In this document: positions 10,239 through 23,165 of the stretch, one piece after another
Layout: each line of letters starts with the position of its first letter
Position numbering within the stretch: position 1 is the first letter of the stretch
Assembly (NCBI GenBank): GCA_005019695.1
Contig: RXID01014983.1
Coordinates: forward strand, 62,001 to 126,000
DNA length: 64,000 nucleotides
Direction: 5' to 3'
Source of the DNA: Trichopus zeylanicus subsp. travancoricus
Taxonomy: Eukaryota; Streptophyta; Magnoliopsida; Dioscoreales; Dioscoreaceae
The notes under the pieces: model-generated
The model's input: only the letters and a program-made list of their open reading frames with translations
Told to the model about the DNA's origin: nothing
The model's database searches: none
Position numbers and translations under genes: made by a program

Positions 10239-12599
10239 TAAATAAAATAAAAAAAAATATTTTTTGACTATTTTAATTTAGGTGATATAAATTTATGGTG
10301 TAAGATAAGTAATTTTTTATTAATAATAATAAAATAGATGATTTTATGTAGATTTGCTATAAAATAGTTGGTCCTCTATTAAAAATTCATACTAATATTA
10401 TTACCTAAAAATTAATAAAATAGCTTTATAAAAAAATTATTTAAAGAAGTCATACTTCTATCCTTGCATAATACAAATGTTTATATCTTTTATTTCTTTT
10501 CTTAATGACAAAACTTTAAATAATAAATCCTACGTTACTTTTTAAAAAAAGCTGAGACATGAGGAAAGCCCGGGAAATCAAATGGCCGTCAATGTTTTTA
10601 CCGGAGACGGAAAAGGGGCCCTCGTTTTGAACTTGGGGATGAACGAATACACGTGGCAACTGATTTGTGGACTGGTCGGCGGTTCTTTTCCCGAGTGACA
10701 ATTTGGTGCAAAACAACACTTTTGTTTTGTACTTGGTGGGATGCACTTTTGCTGACGTGTTTATCTAACAAGTTGGTCGTAGGGCTCACACATATCATAT
10801 ACAGTAGCTGAGGGGTGATGGGACCGATATTTTATATTCGATAAATTATAAAGTCAAATATATATATATATATATAATATTTTTTTAAAAAAAATAAATT
10901 GTTCAATTATATTTTTTATCCAAGCAGAGGAATGCACTCAACCAACGAAAGTAATTCAGATGGAAAACCCTCAACTCGAAACTCGAAATGCATTCACCCC
11001 TTGGGCTGCAATGTTCCACTCCAATTAATCTACTGCTGTCGTATAGAGTCTGAGATAATAAAAACAAGCGCGTTACGTTGTAGGGAAGGTTAAACTTCAG
11101 TGGTACCAGCTCGTGAGTTCACTTTCCAAATGTCGTTAAGCCGGACGTAGATGAAAATAGAGGAGAACACTTATGTTATGAGTGCCTCTTATCATCAGTA
11201 CTGTGATGCATGAGCGGTGCCTTTGATTGGATCGTTTATGCAATTGTGAGACAAGGCCGTGGTGGCGCCATGCGTAGGCCACGAGCTCCTCAACCCTACT
11301 TAAATTCTTAATTCTCCATTGTCTCTCTTGTTAATCTTCTTGCAAGCGAAGGTAAAAAAACATCATTAGCCGTGCTACGACTTTGCTTTTTTTAAAAAAA
11401 AAAAAAAATCGTTTCCGATATCTCCGTGGAAGATAATGCTGATTTCCTTGTTCACCCATAAAAGAAACACATTTGACAAAAGTAACAATAACTCACGAAC
11501 CAGAGGTGTTTTCCTTTGAGCTCCACTTAAAACGCTAGTGGAGAATAAAACCAATGAGGAGAGAGTTTTCGGCCGATGCACTATCTTTTTTCTTCACATT
11601 AATAAGAAGTTAGGTCATCGAGGGGGGAATGTGTGTGCGGAAGATGCCAAACGAATAGAAGTTCCCAAAGCAGTGGATTCGTGTTCATGGAGAAGCTCAT
11701 AGGTCATGGGGAGTTTGATGGAACAAATTAATACAATAGGGAGAAAATGGCCGCCAAGAAATATTTAAAGACTTGAAGGAAGAGCGTGCTTCAACGGATC
11801 ATAAGAAGTTTTTTTTTTATTTTTTTAATTTCCTTTTAGTGATGGAGAAGAAGGGTTGTTGCTAAGTCTAGTGTCCACAACCTCCCACGAGAATTTAAAA
11901 TGAAGCTCGGTGAAAGTGTGCATGCATGACCATGCAATGAGGTCAAAAAGTTTTTTTATTGCACGAGATATCAACCAGTTCGTTCGAGCTTTTGATTCCC
12001 TGTTTAGAAGGCAAGTGTCCGAACTTTGCAATGAGAATGAGTTACTCTGTCGAGATTGTTTTGTACAAGGGATAAATTTACGACTCTCTTTTCATACAGA
12101 GTGTATCAGAGAAAATTAAAGAGGTCCAACGCGAGGAGTACAATGGATTTAAATTTATCAAGAGATATTTTGTTAAATTTGTGGAAAATATAGAAGCTTT
12201 TGTCTAATGATATTTAGATCCTAACTAAACATTCGTGGTTGATGATGCAACAGCCCATGTTTTGCCTAATCTAAGTATATTTTGATGAAGTAAGCAGACT
12301 TATTTGAGTCAAATAAGAAATTAAGTCGGCACTAAAAAAGGACCGGACTAGGTTAAGATCCCCTATATCTAACTGCAATGACAAATCTAATGTCTAAAAA
12401 TGTTTAATTAAGATCCTGTTCCACCTAATCCTTTTTAAAATTTAATTTAGTTTCTCCCGCGAGAGAGGAGCATCTCATCAAATAAAACAAAATCCTACAA
12501 AGTAAAAGACAAAGTCAAAACTAATTTCCTTGTTGTCTCGGCTCCGTCCCTTCTCTTTAACGTCGCTGATGATCAATGCAAGATGGAAACCTTTAGCCA
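10239..12599. other. intergenic, no gene recognised
   Basis: Mixed AT-rich DNA with a TA microsatellite at about 10,858-10,877. A more complex, coding-like patch lies at 11,640-12,230; its longest open stretch (about 11,910-12,119, plus) has no family signature that I recognise and is followed by stops. A G-box-like cacgtg occurs near 10,651 but there is no adjacent gene to assign it to. Confidence 0.4.
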
Positions 12600-12604
12600 T
12601 CGTG

Positions 12605-12830
12605 CTTAGTAATGGATTAAGTAAGAATAGCCTGATTATATAATTATTTCTTTTGTTAAAAAATAATATTAAGTATTTTATATTATTATTAAATTAATTA
12701 ACTTTTTGATTTTTTAAATTATTATAAGATTAATTTTGATTAAAAAAAAATATTATTTTATAAAATTAGTTCATTAATTTTAATTTTAATTTTAGTCTTA
12801 GTTTTAGTTCGTTACAGAACACATCTTTAA
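12605..12830. mobile_element. possible MITE related to those at 25 and 38,570
   Basis: AT-rich stretch whose interior (repeated taattttaatttta) resembles the element at 25-240. Its edges (gtgcttagtaatgg on the left, complement gtgttctgtaacga on the right) form a weak inverted repeat. Borders are approximate and no target duplication was found. Confidence 0.35.
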
Positions 12831-15779
12831 TTATTAGATTTAAGGATTCATTTGCATAATACTCCGTACATTTTGTTTATTATTTAGTTGACTGTAACGT
12901 TTAAATTTAAATACTACAAGTAGTTAACTTAAAATTTTCGGTGAAGGCGAGAAAATTAGAGCACAAATCAACATCTCAACAAATTAAATTTCACCGATGG
13001 CTCGTCCTCTTGTTGAGCTCATTGACAGATGGTAAACGGTTTAATTAGTTTTTTTTATCTCAAAATTATTTTCGTAAATGACGTGTAGCCGTTTAAAGAT
13101 CGACTACTTTCATGTCGTTGTATAATTTTTTTTGTAAACGTGGACATAAAACGAAATTTCAATAAATTTTCAAGGAGATAATTGCATAAGGATAAAAAAA
13201 AAAATCCTATTGTATTTTGAAAAAAGGTGTAAAAGAATATCATCTTCCATCAGCAAACACGGAGATCAAAATGGAATTCTTCAGAAAAGGAAATAATATC
13301 ATTTTGTAGGGGTCCAGATGCGAATGTTCATCCCAGGACTATCCCTGCAATTCCGGATATTTTCCGGATGTGTATTGCAAAAAGCCTCGCATAGTCAAGG
13401 GGGATAGTTAGCGTGGCAAAATTCGAATTCCAATTGGTTATATCTGCTAATTGATTTATTATTATCTCTTGATCCAACTTATTATGACATAATTTATTTT
13501 TATATTCTTTGATCTGTTTCTTGTATATAATCTATTTTTCAATCAAAATTTATGTTCTAAGATTTGAATTTCTCCATCCGGTACTTGTTGAACATGATGC
13601 TCGACTCCGCCCCAAAATTATTGAAGTAAAATTTAATTTTGTTGATGGAGTCCGTTTGAAGTTGAATTTAGTCCTGAGTACTCAATTCAATAAGTTACTT
13701 TTTTATTGACCTACATAAAGATAAAGATAATGGCGAAAAAGATCATCAAAAACTCAAGTCACTCTGACGCTCAAATTAAGATTAAGATTAATAATAAAGT
13801 AGAATGAACAATTGAAGATTAATTTTTACCTCTTCGGAGCTGAGACTATTTATAAAGTGTTCATCGTATCAAAATCTCATGATTTTAGCTGAACTTTCCA
13901 TAATGGATGACCTCAAACCTTGAATTTTTTAAGGTTTATTTTTAGATTTGGACATGAGATATTTAAACTTAGTAGAACTTTGGACTAAACACTACTGAGG
14001 GTTGTGAGGTTCAGATAGCTCAGCGTAAAAAGCGAATTGAGTTTCTCATAGCTTGGAACCAAGGAATGCTTTAAATTGGATAACTTAGTTTACGATTTGC
14101 CTTTACACTTGGTTCTCATCATCCTTTGATTCAGCTTGTTAACATTAGTATCAAATCGAGTCGAGCTTTCTATATCTTAGTGTCCTAGAAAGTTTTACCT
14201 CGAATCGATTAGTCCATAACTAAATTTTGAATTTGAATTCAATTCTTATTGATCTTACTTCAGTTTTATAACTTTAACTAGGTGTATTATTAGTTTTATT
14301 TTGTAGGCTTCTAATCGGACTGATGTGAGAGATTTTTTTTTTTTTTTTACATAAGATCTTAATACGCTTAGGATCTATTTGGTTCATGACTAACGAATAT
14401 AATTACTGTATTTTTATAATAATATTTTTAGTTAATTTTATTTTTAAAAGGCAATTAATTAATTGTGATTAAATTGAAATGATATTTAAATGAGATGTCT
14501 CCTTAACATCAAGCGGGAGACTACCTTGCAAGACTTGTAGGAGGACGAGGTGATGAGGAGAAGGGTTTTGGGATTCAAAATTTTCGGATGAGCTGATTGA
14601 TGATTAGCTTAGGGTATGTTTGGTTTGTACTTGAACTGAGAAAAGCGAGGGAATTGTACTAAGTTTCTCTACTTAGAATATTTAATTGAATATTAAAGTC
14701 TGAAGTGGGAAGACTGGACAGTTCCGGCAAATCTTTTGTTTGGCATTTATTTTCGAAGAAAAACGTAGAAGTCGTGAGTTTCATCCTTGCTTGCGAGTTT
14801 CATCTGAGCTTGTGACAAAGTAGGCCCTATTTGAACTCCAGTATTTGTGCAATTCCTCCATTCCGATTTGAAATTCTTGCAGATGATATGTGTGCTCCCA
14901 CTGTCGATTTCCACACAAGCAATGACAAACAACCTCTCTTCTTGCTTATTCGCTAATGCTATTGCTTTCGATTTTATTTCTCTGTCTTTTTTTATTGTCT
15001 TTGTCAGAGACGACCCTTTCTTTCATTCTTGCCTCCATTTCCAATGGTAGCTGATAGGAAAAGGGCATTTTCTTGTTTGGTCGACCGCGCTTGCTGTTTT
15101 GTGTTTGTTTTCCTTTTCTTTTTTTCTTTTTTTATTTTTAATTTTTTTGGCTTTCTAATATCATATTGTTAATATTAATTGATAATACCTTTCTATCAAA
15201 GATGCTTTCTCAAACTGTGCCCTTCGACCCAATTGTGTTGCATGCTTGTTATAGCATCTAATTAATAATTGCTTTCCAGAAGTTCTTCATGAGCAAACTA
15301 TTGGTTATAGCATCTGATTCTCATCAAATTTATGTTTTTGTTATTATATCTATAGATATATAGATGACAAGTTCAAAAATATTTAAAAATTAAAGATAAA
15401 AATACACAACATAACTGAAATTTAAAATACATAAAAAAACTTTTTGATTAGGATTTAATAATCAAATCTAAATTTACTAACAAAAAACATCTTATCATAT
15501 TCATACTACTGTGTTTGCATATGCTTGAACTTAAATTTTATGTGTCTCATATCATTGTTATTATATTTGCATGTGGCAGTAGCCATGAAATTGAATAAAA
15601 AGTTAGTTTTGAAAAACGCTCAAGCCAGGGGTTATACCGTTATAGTTGTCAATTTACATTGTGATGTGCCATTTGCTTAATAAGAGGAAAAATAAAATAG
15701 AATAGGTACCCTCACGCTATAGAAATTTACTTAGAAAAAGTCATATGAAAAATATGTTGTATGGTGGTATGACCATTGT
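12831..15779. other. intergenic AT-rich, no gene recognised
   Basis: Long low-GC stretch with poly-T and poly-A runs. No open frame here resembles a known protein, and no RNA gene or clear repeat was seen. Confidence 0.4.
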
Positions 15780-16550
15780 GTAGCTCACTTGAGGATGGAT
15801 GCCCGTCTTTTTGAACCTTTCAACGATTATGAAGGGATGGATGAGATGATGTGAAGAAGGTCATCAAGATGGAGCCAAAGATGACTTGAACTTCCCTAAA
15901 GGTATATAATTAGTTTGTAGTATTATAAATTACTTGCTATATTCATTCTCTTATTTTATTATGTTTCTGTTACTAGAAAAAAATGATGCCAAGCCTTACA
16001 TTAATGAATCTATACATATGTGTGAGGAGCTGAGGATAAAATGTGGTGATGACTAAGCCATAGGTTCTTTTGCCAAGTCCATTTATAATGAATTTAGTAT
16101 AGAAATGCAAGATCAATTTGATGAGAGGATGGAGGTGCTCAACTCATCCTCACGTGTTGTCATCGACAATAAGAGTAAACTAAACCATGTGAAACCCAGG
16201 ACCAATGTAACAAATAAAGGCTAATCATCTGCTTCCTTATCCAAGAAGAGAGCTAGACACAAGATCGACAAAGGCGATGTCATGTGGGACAATCCTTTAA
16301 AGGGTATGAATTGTGTGATTGTGGCAATTGACATGGAAGAAAAATCTCGCTCTTCTGTCATGTCTTTAGGATCCAATGGATTTTTGAAGACAATGCTTAC
16401 ACGGGCTTATAAATTTTTGTACCACAAAAAGGATGAGGTAATGACCTTCGTGTAGTGTATGGATGAGAATATGAGGGTTGATTGGATAGTCCATTTTAAG
16501 AATGGGAAACATGGATGAATAGATGTGTCATATCCTAAACTTTTTGTGTA
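15780..16550 (+). pseudogene. degenerate coding-like sequence, family not recognised
   Basis: Plus-strand translation gives stop-interrupted but protein-like runs, e.g. MDARLFEPFNDYEGMDEMM at about 15,797, NESIHMCEELRIKCGDD at about 16,004, and a basic stretch KKRARHKIDKGDVMWDNP at about 16,240. Composition and gaps suggest a decayed transposon gene or pseudogene. I cannot name the family. Confidence 0.3.
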
Positions 16551-16964
16551 GTCTGTGTACAAAGATCATTGCACTTGATTTTCGTAAACGTAGTGCTAAA
16601 CTTATTACTAAACCTATTATTAATGTATGCTTATAAGTGAGTAAGAAATTATCTCTTATAATCTAACTATGTTTGGTTCTGATTTCGATTGCATATTGAA
16701 CTCTTTTTGGTGAACAACAAATATTTTGCAGTTGAAATGCAAGCAAATATATTAATTTACAATCGATGATGCATGCTATTTTTTTTTATTTATTTGTTAT
16801 CAATTGGTCGATTAATTAATTGTACAATGTGCATCTCTTTTATTTCATCATGTTACTATTTACTAATGTATATTTGTTATTTAACACTATTTACATTTCC
16901 ATATGAGTTTTTTTTATACTACTATTATTTTATATATTATTTTCTTCATGCAAGTGCTTCGATA

Positions 16965-17108
16965 ATGAAATACTATGTGGTATATTGTGGTCATATACTA
17001 GGTGCTTATACAATCTGGAATGAGTGTCACGAGCATGTGTATGACTTTTCAAGAAATTATTACAAGTCCTTTAAAACAAAGTTTGCAGCAATAAAGTCTC
17101 TTCTTTAA
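16965..17108 (+). pseudogene. RNase H1 N-terminal / viroplasmin-like domain fragment
   Basis: From an ATG the frame reads MKYYVVYCGHILGAYTIW, then ECHEHVYDFSRNYYKSFKTK and a short tail to a TAA stop. The pattern (K-YYVV-x-G-x3-G-x-Y-x-x-W-x-E-C, then F-x3-YKSFKT, then an alanine-rich helix) matches the small fold shared by the RNase H1 N-terminus and the caulimovirus P6 viroplasmin domain (PF01693). That domain also occurs in many plant transposon-associated proteins. Only this ~48-residue domain is visible; the hydrophobic upstream extension of the frame is AT-rich and probably not coding. Whether it belongs to the degenerate sequence at 15.8-16.5 kb is unknown. Confidence 0.55.
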
Positions 17109-17890
17109 CATAAGTTATGGACCGATACATATGCCAGAAGAAATGAAAACTCTTGGAAAAGACAAATACAAAAAATTATCAATCTTTTTATATTATACTT
17201 TGCTCTATTTTAGTTACCAACCATTGTGCTTTTCAAATTATTATATTAATATATAACAATGTGTGGATCTCAACTAATGATTTTATTTCTAAAACCTTAT
17301 GCAAGTGGTGGACATTTAGTTACTAAAGTATAATTTATTATAATTTTTAATTTTGACTCAATTATAACATATCATGTTATAAGTATATAGGTCTCTCACA
17401 TTTTTAATAAAAATCATACCATTTTTTTAAAAATTATTTAAAATATAATTAATTTATATACATACTATTCAAACAATATATTTACGTAGTCAATTCACTA
17501 TAAATTTAATTTAATTTACAAATTATAATTTTTTAACTATAGTTTTAAATTATAATGCACAAAATATTATATTGCATTTTAATAGATTCATAGTGCAAAT
17601 AAAAATTTAACTAATGAATTATAATTTAAGGGTAATTTTACCTATATTCACTACACTTACATTTTCTTATAAAATCAAAATGATAAATACTGGGACTCGC
17701 ATATCTCAAAAAATTTCAATTGAACCAAATATCCAAAATGAGAAATTGAGTGAACATCAACCAAATAGTAGAACATGTGGAATTTCAAAAATCCCTTACT
17801 TTTCCAAACTTCAGAAATCCCCTATTTCCCCACTTTTTCCACTTTCCCTTGGTGAAGTTGGTGGTGTGATAAGTTGTTTTTCTAGTGTTT
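17109..17890. other. intergenic AT-rich, nothing recognised
   Basis: Low-complexity AT-rich DNA up to the left end of the hAT element. Short frames here show no family resemblance. Confidence 0.4.
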
Positions 17891-18069
17891 GCTAGAGGTG
17901 AGCAAAAAAAAATCAAAAAATCGATATACCGAATCGTACCAATTGAGAATCGTATCGGAAAATCAGTTATCAAAGCAAACTAGTACGGTTCTGATTCTTA
18001 ATTCTAATAGAATCAAAAAATGGTTCCGGTTCTAGTTCTAGATTATGTGAAAAACTAGTAAACCGGAAC

Positions 18070-18126
18070 TATACCAGTTATTTAATATATATATATATCT
18101 ATATATATATACATATATACATATCT
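18070..18126. repeat. AT-rich microsatellite
   Basis: Imperfect run of at/ta dinucleotides with tatc and tacata interruptions, inside the left part of the hAT element. Confidence 0.7.
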
Positions 18127-18258
18127 CTAATTCTCTCCAATCTCCATCTTCATTCTCGAACCAACCTCGCACTTGGAGTCGCCGAACCTTAGCCCTAATC
18201 TCTTCATCTCTGATCTCGTCGTCACCAGTTGCTGCTAAACTCGTCACTTGCTCTAATT

Positions 18259-18835
18259 TCTCTTCTCATTCTCAAAGCTCAAAAGTTCTAAACCCTATCT
18301 TTGTTGCTTAGATTTCTCATTCGTAAAGATTCAAACCCTAGTCCTAGGCCCCTGCATCTCCGATCTCGCCGGTTGTCTCTTGTCGCGCCATTTGCTCCGA
18401 TTTCTCTTCTCATTTTCAAAGGTCGAAAGTTTGAAACCTTATCTTTGTTGCTTCGATTTCTCATTCATAATGATTCAAACCCTAATCCTAGGTCTTTGCA
18501 TCTTCGATCTTGCCCGTCGTCACCAATTCCGTCACTTGCTTCGATTTCTCTTCTCATTCTCGAAGGTTGAAAGTTTGAAACCCTATCTTTATTGCTGTGA
18601 TTTCTCATTCACAAAGATTCAAACCCTATCCCTAGGTCCCTACATTTCTGATCTCACCAGTCACCGCCAACCCTGCCACTTGCTCCTTTTTCTCTTCTTA
18701 TTCTCAAAAATCGAGAGTTCAAAACCCTATCTTTGTTGCTCCAATTTCTCATTCGCAAAGACTCAAACCTTAGCCCTAGGTCCTTGCATCTCTGATCTCA
18801 TCACCACTTACTCTGATTTCTCATTCTCAAAGGCT
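18259..18835. repeat. 144-bp minisatellite in hAT 5' region
   Basis: The anchor tctcttctcatt recurs at 18259, 18403, 18547 and, as tctcttctta, at 18691: spacing exactly 144 bp each time. Each unit contains caaaccct-like and tttctcattc words and ctaggt-ccctgcatct phrases. A shortened fifth unit and a sixth partial follow to about 18,910. Because 144 is a multiple of three, the repeat keeps a 246-codon plus-strand frame open (18380-19120) with a 48-residue period. I regard that frame as a by-product of the repeat. Confidence 0.85.
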
Positions 18836-19784
18836 CAAACCCTATCCTTAGATCCCTACATCTCCTATCTCGCTGCCGTATGCTTCAATTTCTCATTCCC
18901 AAAGAGTCAAACCCTAGTGTCTCGCCATCTCTGTCACCTCGAGACTTTGACTTCGATCCCCAATTTCTCATTCTCTCCATTGTTGATCTGGTGGCTAGTG
19001 CTGCTTTCTCCTTCGTCCATTGCCGAAGTAGCGATCTACGCTAGTATGCCCTCTCTCTCAACTCTACTAGCTCTTCTCATGCCTCTTTGCCCTCTCTCCC
19101 TCCTTTGTCTCCATCCTTGATAGATTTCTAATTTTTACTGATCTTGGGTTCCATTTTTTCAGGGTTTTCTCAGCAATTTTGGGACTGGGAGTTGAATTTC
19201 AACTTGTTCGTGGGATTTTCCTGCTGTGGCATGGCTAATCATGCCAGTTTTGTGAATTAGGTATTGTGTTTTCTCATTTCTTAGAATTTCATGCTGGATT
19301 GGTCTTTGGAAAGTGATAATATCACTAATGTGATATGCACTGACTAAGCTAGTGAAATGATGGATTTTATCATGGATTTAGATTTGATTATATTCTCTAT
19401 TTAAGTATTTATCATGATTAAATATATTTTAATTTTTTTTTTAATTCATATATGCTCCCTTGAAGTATAACCTTTTATGTAGTTCTACTAGGAACTATAT
19501 TGCTTGTCTACTTAGTCTGTTGGTCATAATGAAAAATGAAAAAACTATATATGCAATATTTATCTTCTTTAATCATTTTGATTATATTTTATTTGTCTTA
19601 TTTCTTCTATTTTAGATAGATTCAAGTAGAGAAATCACCAATCAAAATAGTCAAAATACAAGCATAAATGCTTCAAATATAAAATCTTTTTATCCAAATC
19701 AAAATGTTGGCGAGAAGGCAAGTGAAGCTCAAGATATAACTTCAAGGATAAATAAAACAAATCAGAAAGCTTGGAAGATGAGAA

Positions 19785-21745
19785 AAAATAGTTCATGAGT
19801 GTGAGACTATTTTTCTAAACTAGATTCCAATAAAGATGATTACAAGGATAAAGCCTAATATAATGACTATGGAAGTCTCCTTTTATACTCTGCTAATTAT
19901 GGAACAAGTGGTTTAAGTACTCACTTGAGTAGATGTAGAGATTATTCTTCAAACATGGAGGTGAGAAAATAAAAATCTTTAATCTTTCAATTAGTTAATG
20001 ATGACAGTGGTGGCACTCAAGCACACACACTTGTTACATGGAATTTTAATCAAGAAGCATGTAAAATTGCATTATCCAAATATTTGATTCTTGATGAACT
20101 ATCTTTCAAACATGTTGAAGGTGAAGGGTTTAGGTTATATACCTCTACATTGCAATCTAGATTTGATGTTCCTTCCCTATTTACTGTTGCTAGAAATTGT
20201 TTCAAAATTTTCTTGGACGAAAATTAAAAATTAAAATTTTTTTTAGCAAGTTAAAGCATATAGTGAGTATCACGACTAATTGTTGGATATCATACCAAAA
20301 CTTGGGCTACATGAGTGTGATTATTTACTATATTGATGATGATTGGAAGCTTAAAATTTTTTTAAAATTTTTATTCAATTTCAAGTCATGCTAGTATAGT
20401 AATTGGTAAAACATTAGGATTGTGTTTACTTGATTGAGGCATAAATAAGATCTTCACAATTACTATAGATAATGCATCTTCTAATGATGTTGGAGTTTAA
20501 TGCTTGTGGAAAAGGCTTGATAGTTGGAAAGATCATGTACTTAATGGAGAGTATTTGCATATGAGATGCTGTGTACATCTCCTAAGTCTAATTATTAAAA
20601 AAGGACTTAAAGATTCAAACGATTATATTGCTAGAATTCAGGCTACAATTAAATATGTGAGATCATTACCGGCAAGAATACCAAGGTTCAAGATTTGTGT
20701 GAAACAAAAAAAAATAGAATGCAAAAGTTTGGTTTGTCTTGATGTTAAAACAAGATGGAACTCTGCATATCTAATTCTTGATGTTGCTTTGAAATTTCAG
20801 AAAGCTTTTGAATTATTGGAGAACCAAGATTTGAAATATATAGAGGAGCTAATAAAGGGGAAGTCAAAGGGTTCACTGACATATGAAGATTGAGATGTTG
20901 CTCGAGTTTTATTGCCTTTTCTGAAAGTATTTTATGATGTTACCTTAAATGTATCTGGTTTTTCTTATGTTACAGGAAATATATATATGTAAAGCATGTA
21001 TGAAATTGGCATGATGATCAAGAAATTTTCTAAATTAGATGACTTTTGCTTAGGTAATATGGCTTTTAAGATGAAGGCCAAATATGATAAATATTAGGCA
21101 AATATTGAAAAGCTCAATGTTATGCTATTTATTACTTCTATGCTTAATCTTAGGTTAAAGTTGGAGAGTGTAGAGTGGATAATTGAGAAAAGATATGAGA
21201 ATGAAAAAGTCAAAGAGTTGAAGTGTAAAGTAAAGAATATTTTGGACAGACTTTTTCAAGAATATTCATCTATAAAAAAAATCATTTTCTTCTTCCCATA
21301 GTGTTCCAAGAGTTGAACTAATAAAAATGGAATGCTATTGGAATAAGTAATCTTGATGTACTTTAGCTTATTCAAAATGAATTAAGAAAAACAAAAGAAA
21401 AATAAAAGACTTTTACTTGCAAAACAGAATTGGATAAGTATTTGGAGGAGGAATGTGAAGATGAGGTATAAGATTTTGATATTCTTCTTTGGTGGAAAAC
21501 AAATAGTGGTAGGTATCCAATTCTTTCCATGATGGCTAAAGATGTGCTTGCTATGCCCATATCTATCGTTACTTCAGAGTTGGCTTTTAGTACAGGAGGT
21601 TGAGTTCTTGATCAATTTTAAAGTTCTTTATCTACAAAAATGGTGAAAACATTTATTTGTATACAAGATTGGTTGCGTTCTACTAATCCTTCTATTAATA
21701 TTGAGGAGACACTTGATGAAATTGAAAAGATATCCGAAGGTAAAA
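19785..21745 (+). pseudogene. hAT transposase remnant (BED finger, core, dimerisation domain)
   Basis: Three transposase parts appear in order, broken by stops. A BED zinc-finger-like part, with SGLSTHLSRC for the usual SLNNHLKRC, lies at about 19,790-19,940. The catalytic/core region (20,504-20,890) reads YLHMRCCVHLLSLI, then IKYVRSLPARI, then CLDVKTRWNSAYLILDVAL, typical of the RICESLEEPER/DAYSLEEPER lineage. The C-terminal hAT dimerisation part at about 21,430-21,730 reads ELDKYLEEE, then WWKTNSGRYPILSMMAKDVL. Some domesticated hAT proteins keep these domains intact; here internal stops exclude that. Confidence 0.88.
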
Positions 21746-22206
21746 ATTACTTATTCATTATATTATTTTTGTAAAAATTAATTATTAATTATTAAAATTT
21801 ATCATATTTATTTTATATGTTTTATCTTTATAATTGCAGAAATAACGAGCAAAATGAAAACAATAATATCAATAGATGACTACTTTCCTTTGTTGATGCA
21901 TGTAATTTTGGGAATATAAGTTATATTTTGTATAACTTAGCTTCTACGTTTTATATACTGCTACTGCTACTTGACTTGAGGAATAATCCAATTGAAAATT
22001 GGTTAAATTTAAAGGTTAGCACTTTATTTTTTTTTCTTACATTTGATTTTAACATCTTGTTGTATTACCCAACTCGCTTTCTTTAATATGCTGAAATTTA
22101 TTTTGCTGCTCTACTGATTAAACGATATAATTGTATGTTCTTTTTGCATGGCTTGGTGATATCCCATCATCGAGAAGGTCCAGAAGAATAAGATAGTGAA
22201 CATGGT

Positions 22207-22662
22207 GACATCCCATCTTCTTGTATTGCTTATCTGTGTCCCTATGAACTTGCCAATAAAGATGTATGATTCTAGTATTCTCTAACTGTTAATTTCTTGA
22301 GGTATATATATATATATATATCTCTCTCTCTTTCTTCCTAGATTTTCAAGCATTGGTACTATTTTGCTTTTTCTGGATTTACATTATAGTAATTCCCTAT
22401 GTTTTATACTCTCAGGCATTTTTCACTGAACACCCAGTGTATGTGGAGAATGACTTCTTTATAACTAGAGAACCATATGCTGAACACTATATTTCTGCTT
22501 TTGCTAGTAGGGTTTGTTTATCTGTATCTCTATGAACTTGCCAGCAAAGATATTTGACTCTAGACTGACATCCCACTTTCTTGTATTATTTATCTGCGTC
22601 CTTATGAACTTGACAATAAAGATGTCTGACTCTAGTATTCTCTAACTGTTAATTTTGATTAG
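22207..22662. repeat. repeated ~95-bp segment in hAT 3' region
   Basis: The block at about 22,207-22,300 (gacatcccat, then tcttgtatt, then aataaagatgt, then ctagtattctctaactg) recurs at about 22,567-22,660. A partial copy lies between (about 22,513-22,556). A TA/CT microsatellite (22,302-22,340) lies after the first copy. Confidence 0.75.
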
Positions 22663-23165
22663 AAAATTATTCTCAAACTTACATATATTGAATACTAAGC
22701 CAATTGAAAGAGCAAATGCGAGAAAGAAAAAAAAGACAAGGTGAAAACATCTCAAGTCATAGCAAGGATGATTTACTACTGCTGTACTGCATAATCCTTT
22801 TGATATTGGCTCAATTTCAGAAACAGATCTGAAGCTATTTAAACAAAATTTATCTAAGGTTTTAATTGATAATGAAGCTATTGCTCATCCCATTTTCACC
22901 TATAATTTTTTCGATACGTGCAAGTTAATATATTTTAAATTAATTTTTTATAGGATTATAATATAAAACATAAATTTTAAAATTAATAATTTAAAAACTG
23001 GTATACCAGTTTTAGAACCGGTTTAGAATTGAAACCGAAAAATCGATTCTTAATCTAAATCGGTACGGTTGTGGTTCTCAATTTTTTAAGAATCGGAATT
23101 TGGTTCTAGTACTAAAATGTCTAAAACCGATACGGGTAAATTGGTTTCGCTACCAAAGAAAAAAA

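Larger units (their letters stand above)
17892..23165 (+). mobile_element. dead hAT-superfamily transposon
   Basis: The left end begins tagaggtgagcaaaaa, similar to Tam3/Ac-type termini. The right end near 23,150 carries a weak complement (ttggtttcgctacc). About 190 bp of subterminal sequence at each end is inverted-similar: aaccgg plus tataccagtt near 18,061-18,080 on the left, and its counterpart near 23,000-23,025 on the right, together with repeated cggtacggtt-like words. The interior holds a broken transposase (19,790-21,740), a 144-bp minisatellite and a block of 3' repeats. I could not identify an 8-bp target duplication, so the outer borders are approximate. Confidence 0.75.

Noticed and set aside
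11910..12119. 69-codon plus-strand frame
   Set aside because: Looks somewhat protein-like but no family could be recognised and stops follow immediately; kept only as a note in the intergenic entry.
16965..17108. An endogenous caulimovirid
   Set aside because: Only the small viroplasmin-like fold is seen. No coat, movement or RT region of pararetroviral type lies nearby.
18380..19120. 246-codon plus-strand open frame with 48-residue repeats
   Set aside because: The frame stays open because the 144-bp minisatellite period is a multiple of three. It lies in the non-coding 5' part of a dead hAT element and has no family resemblance.
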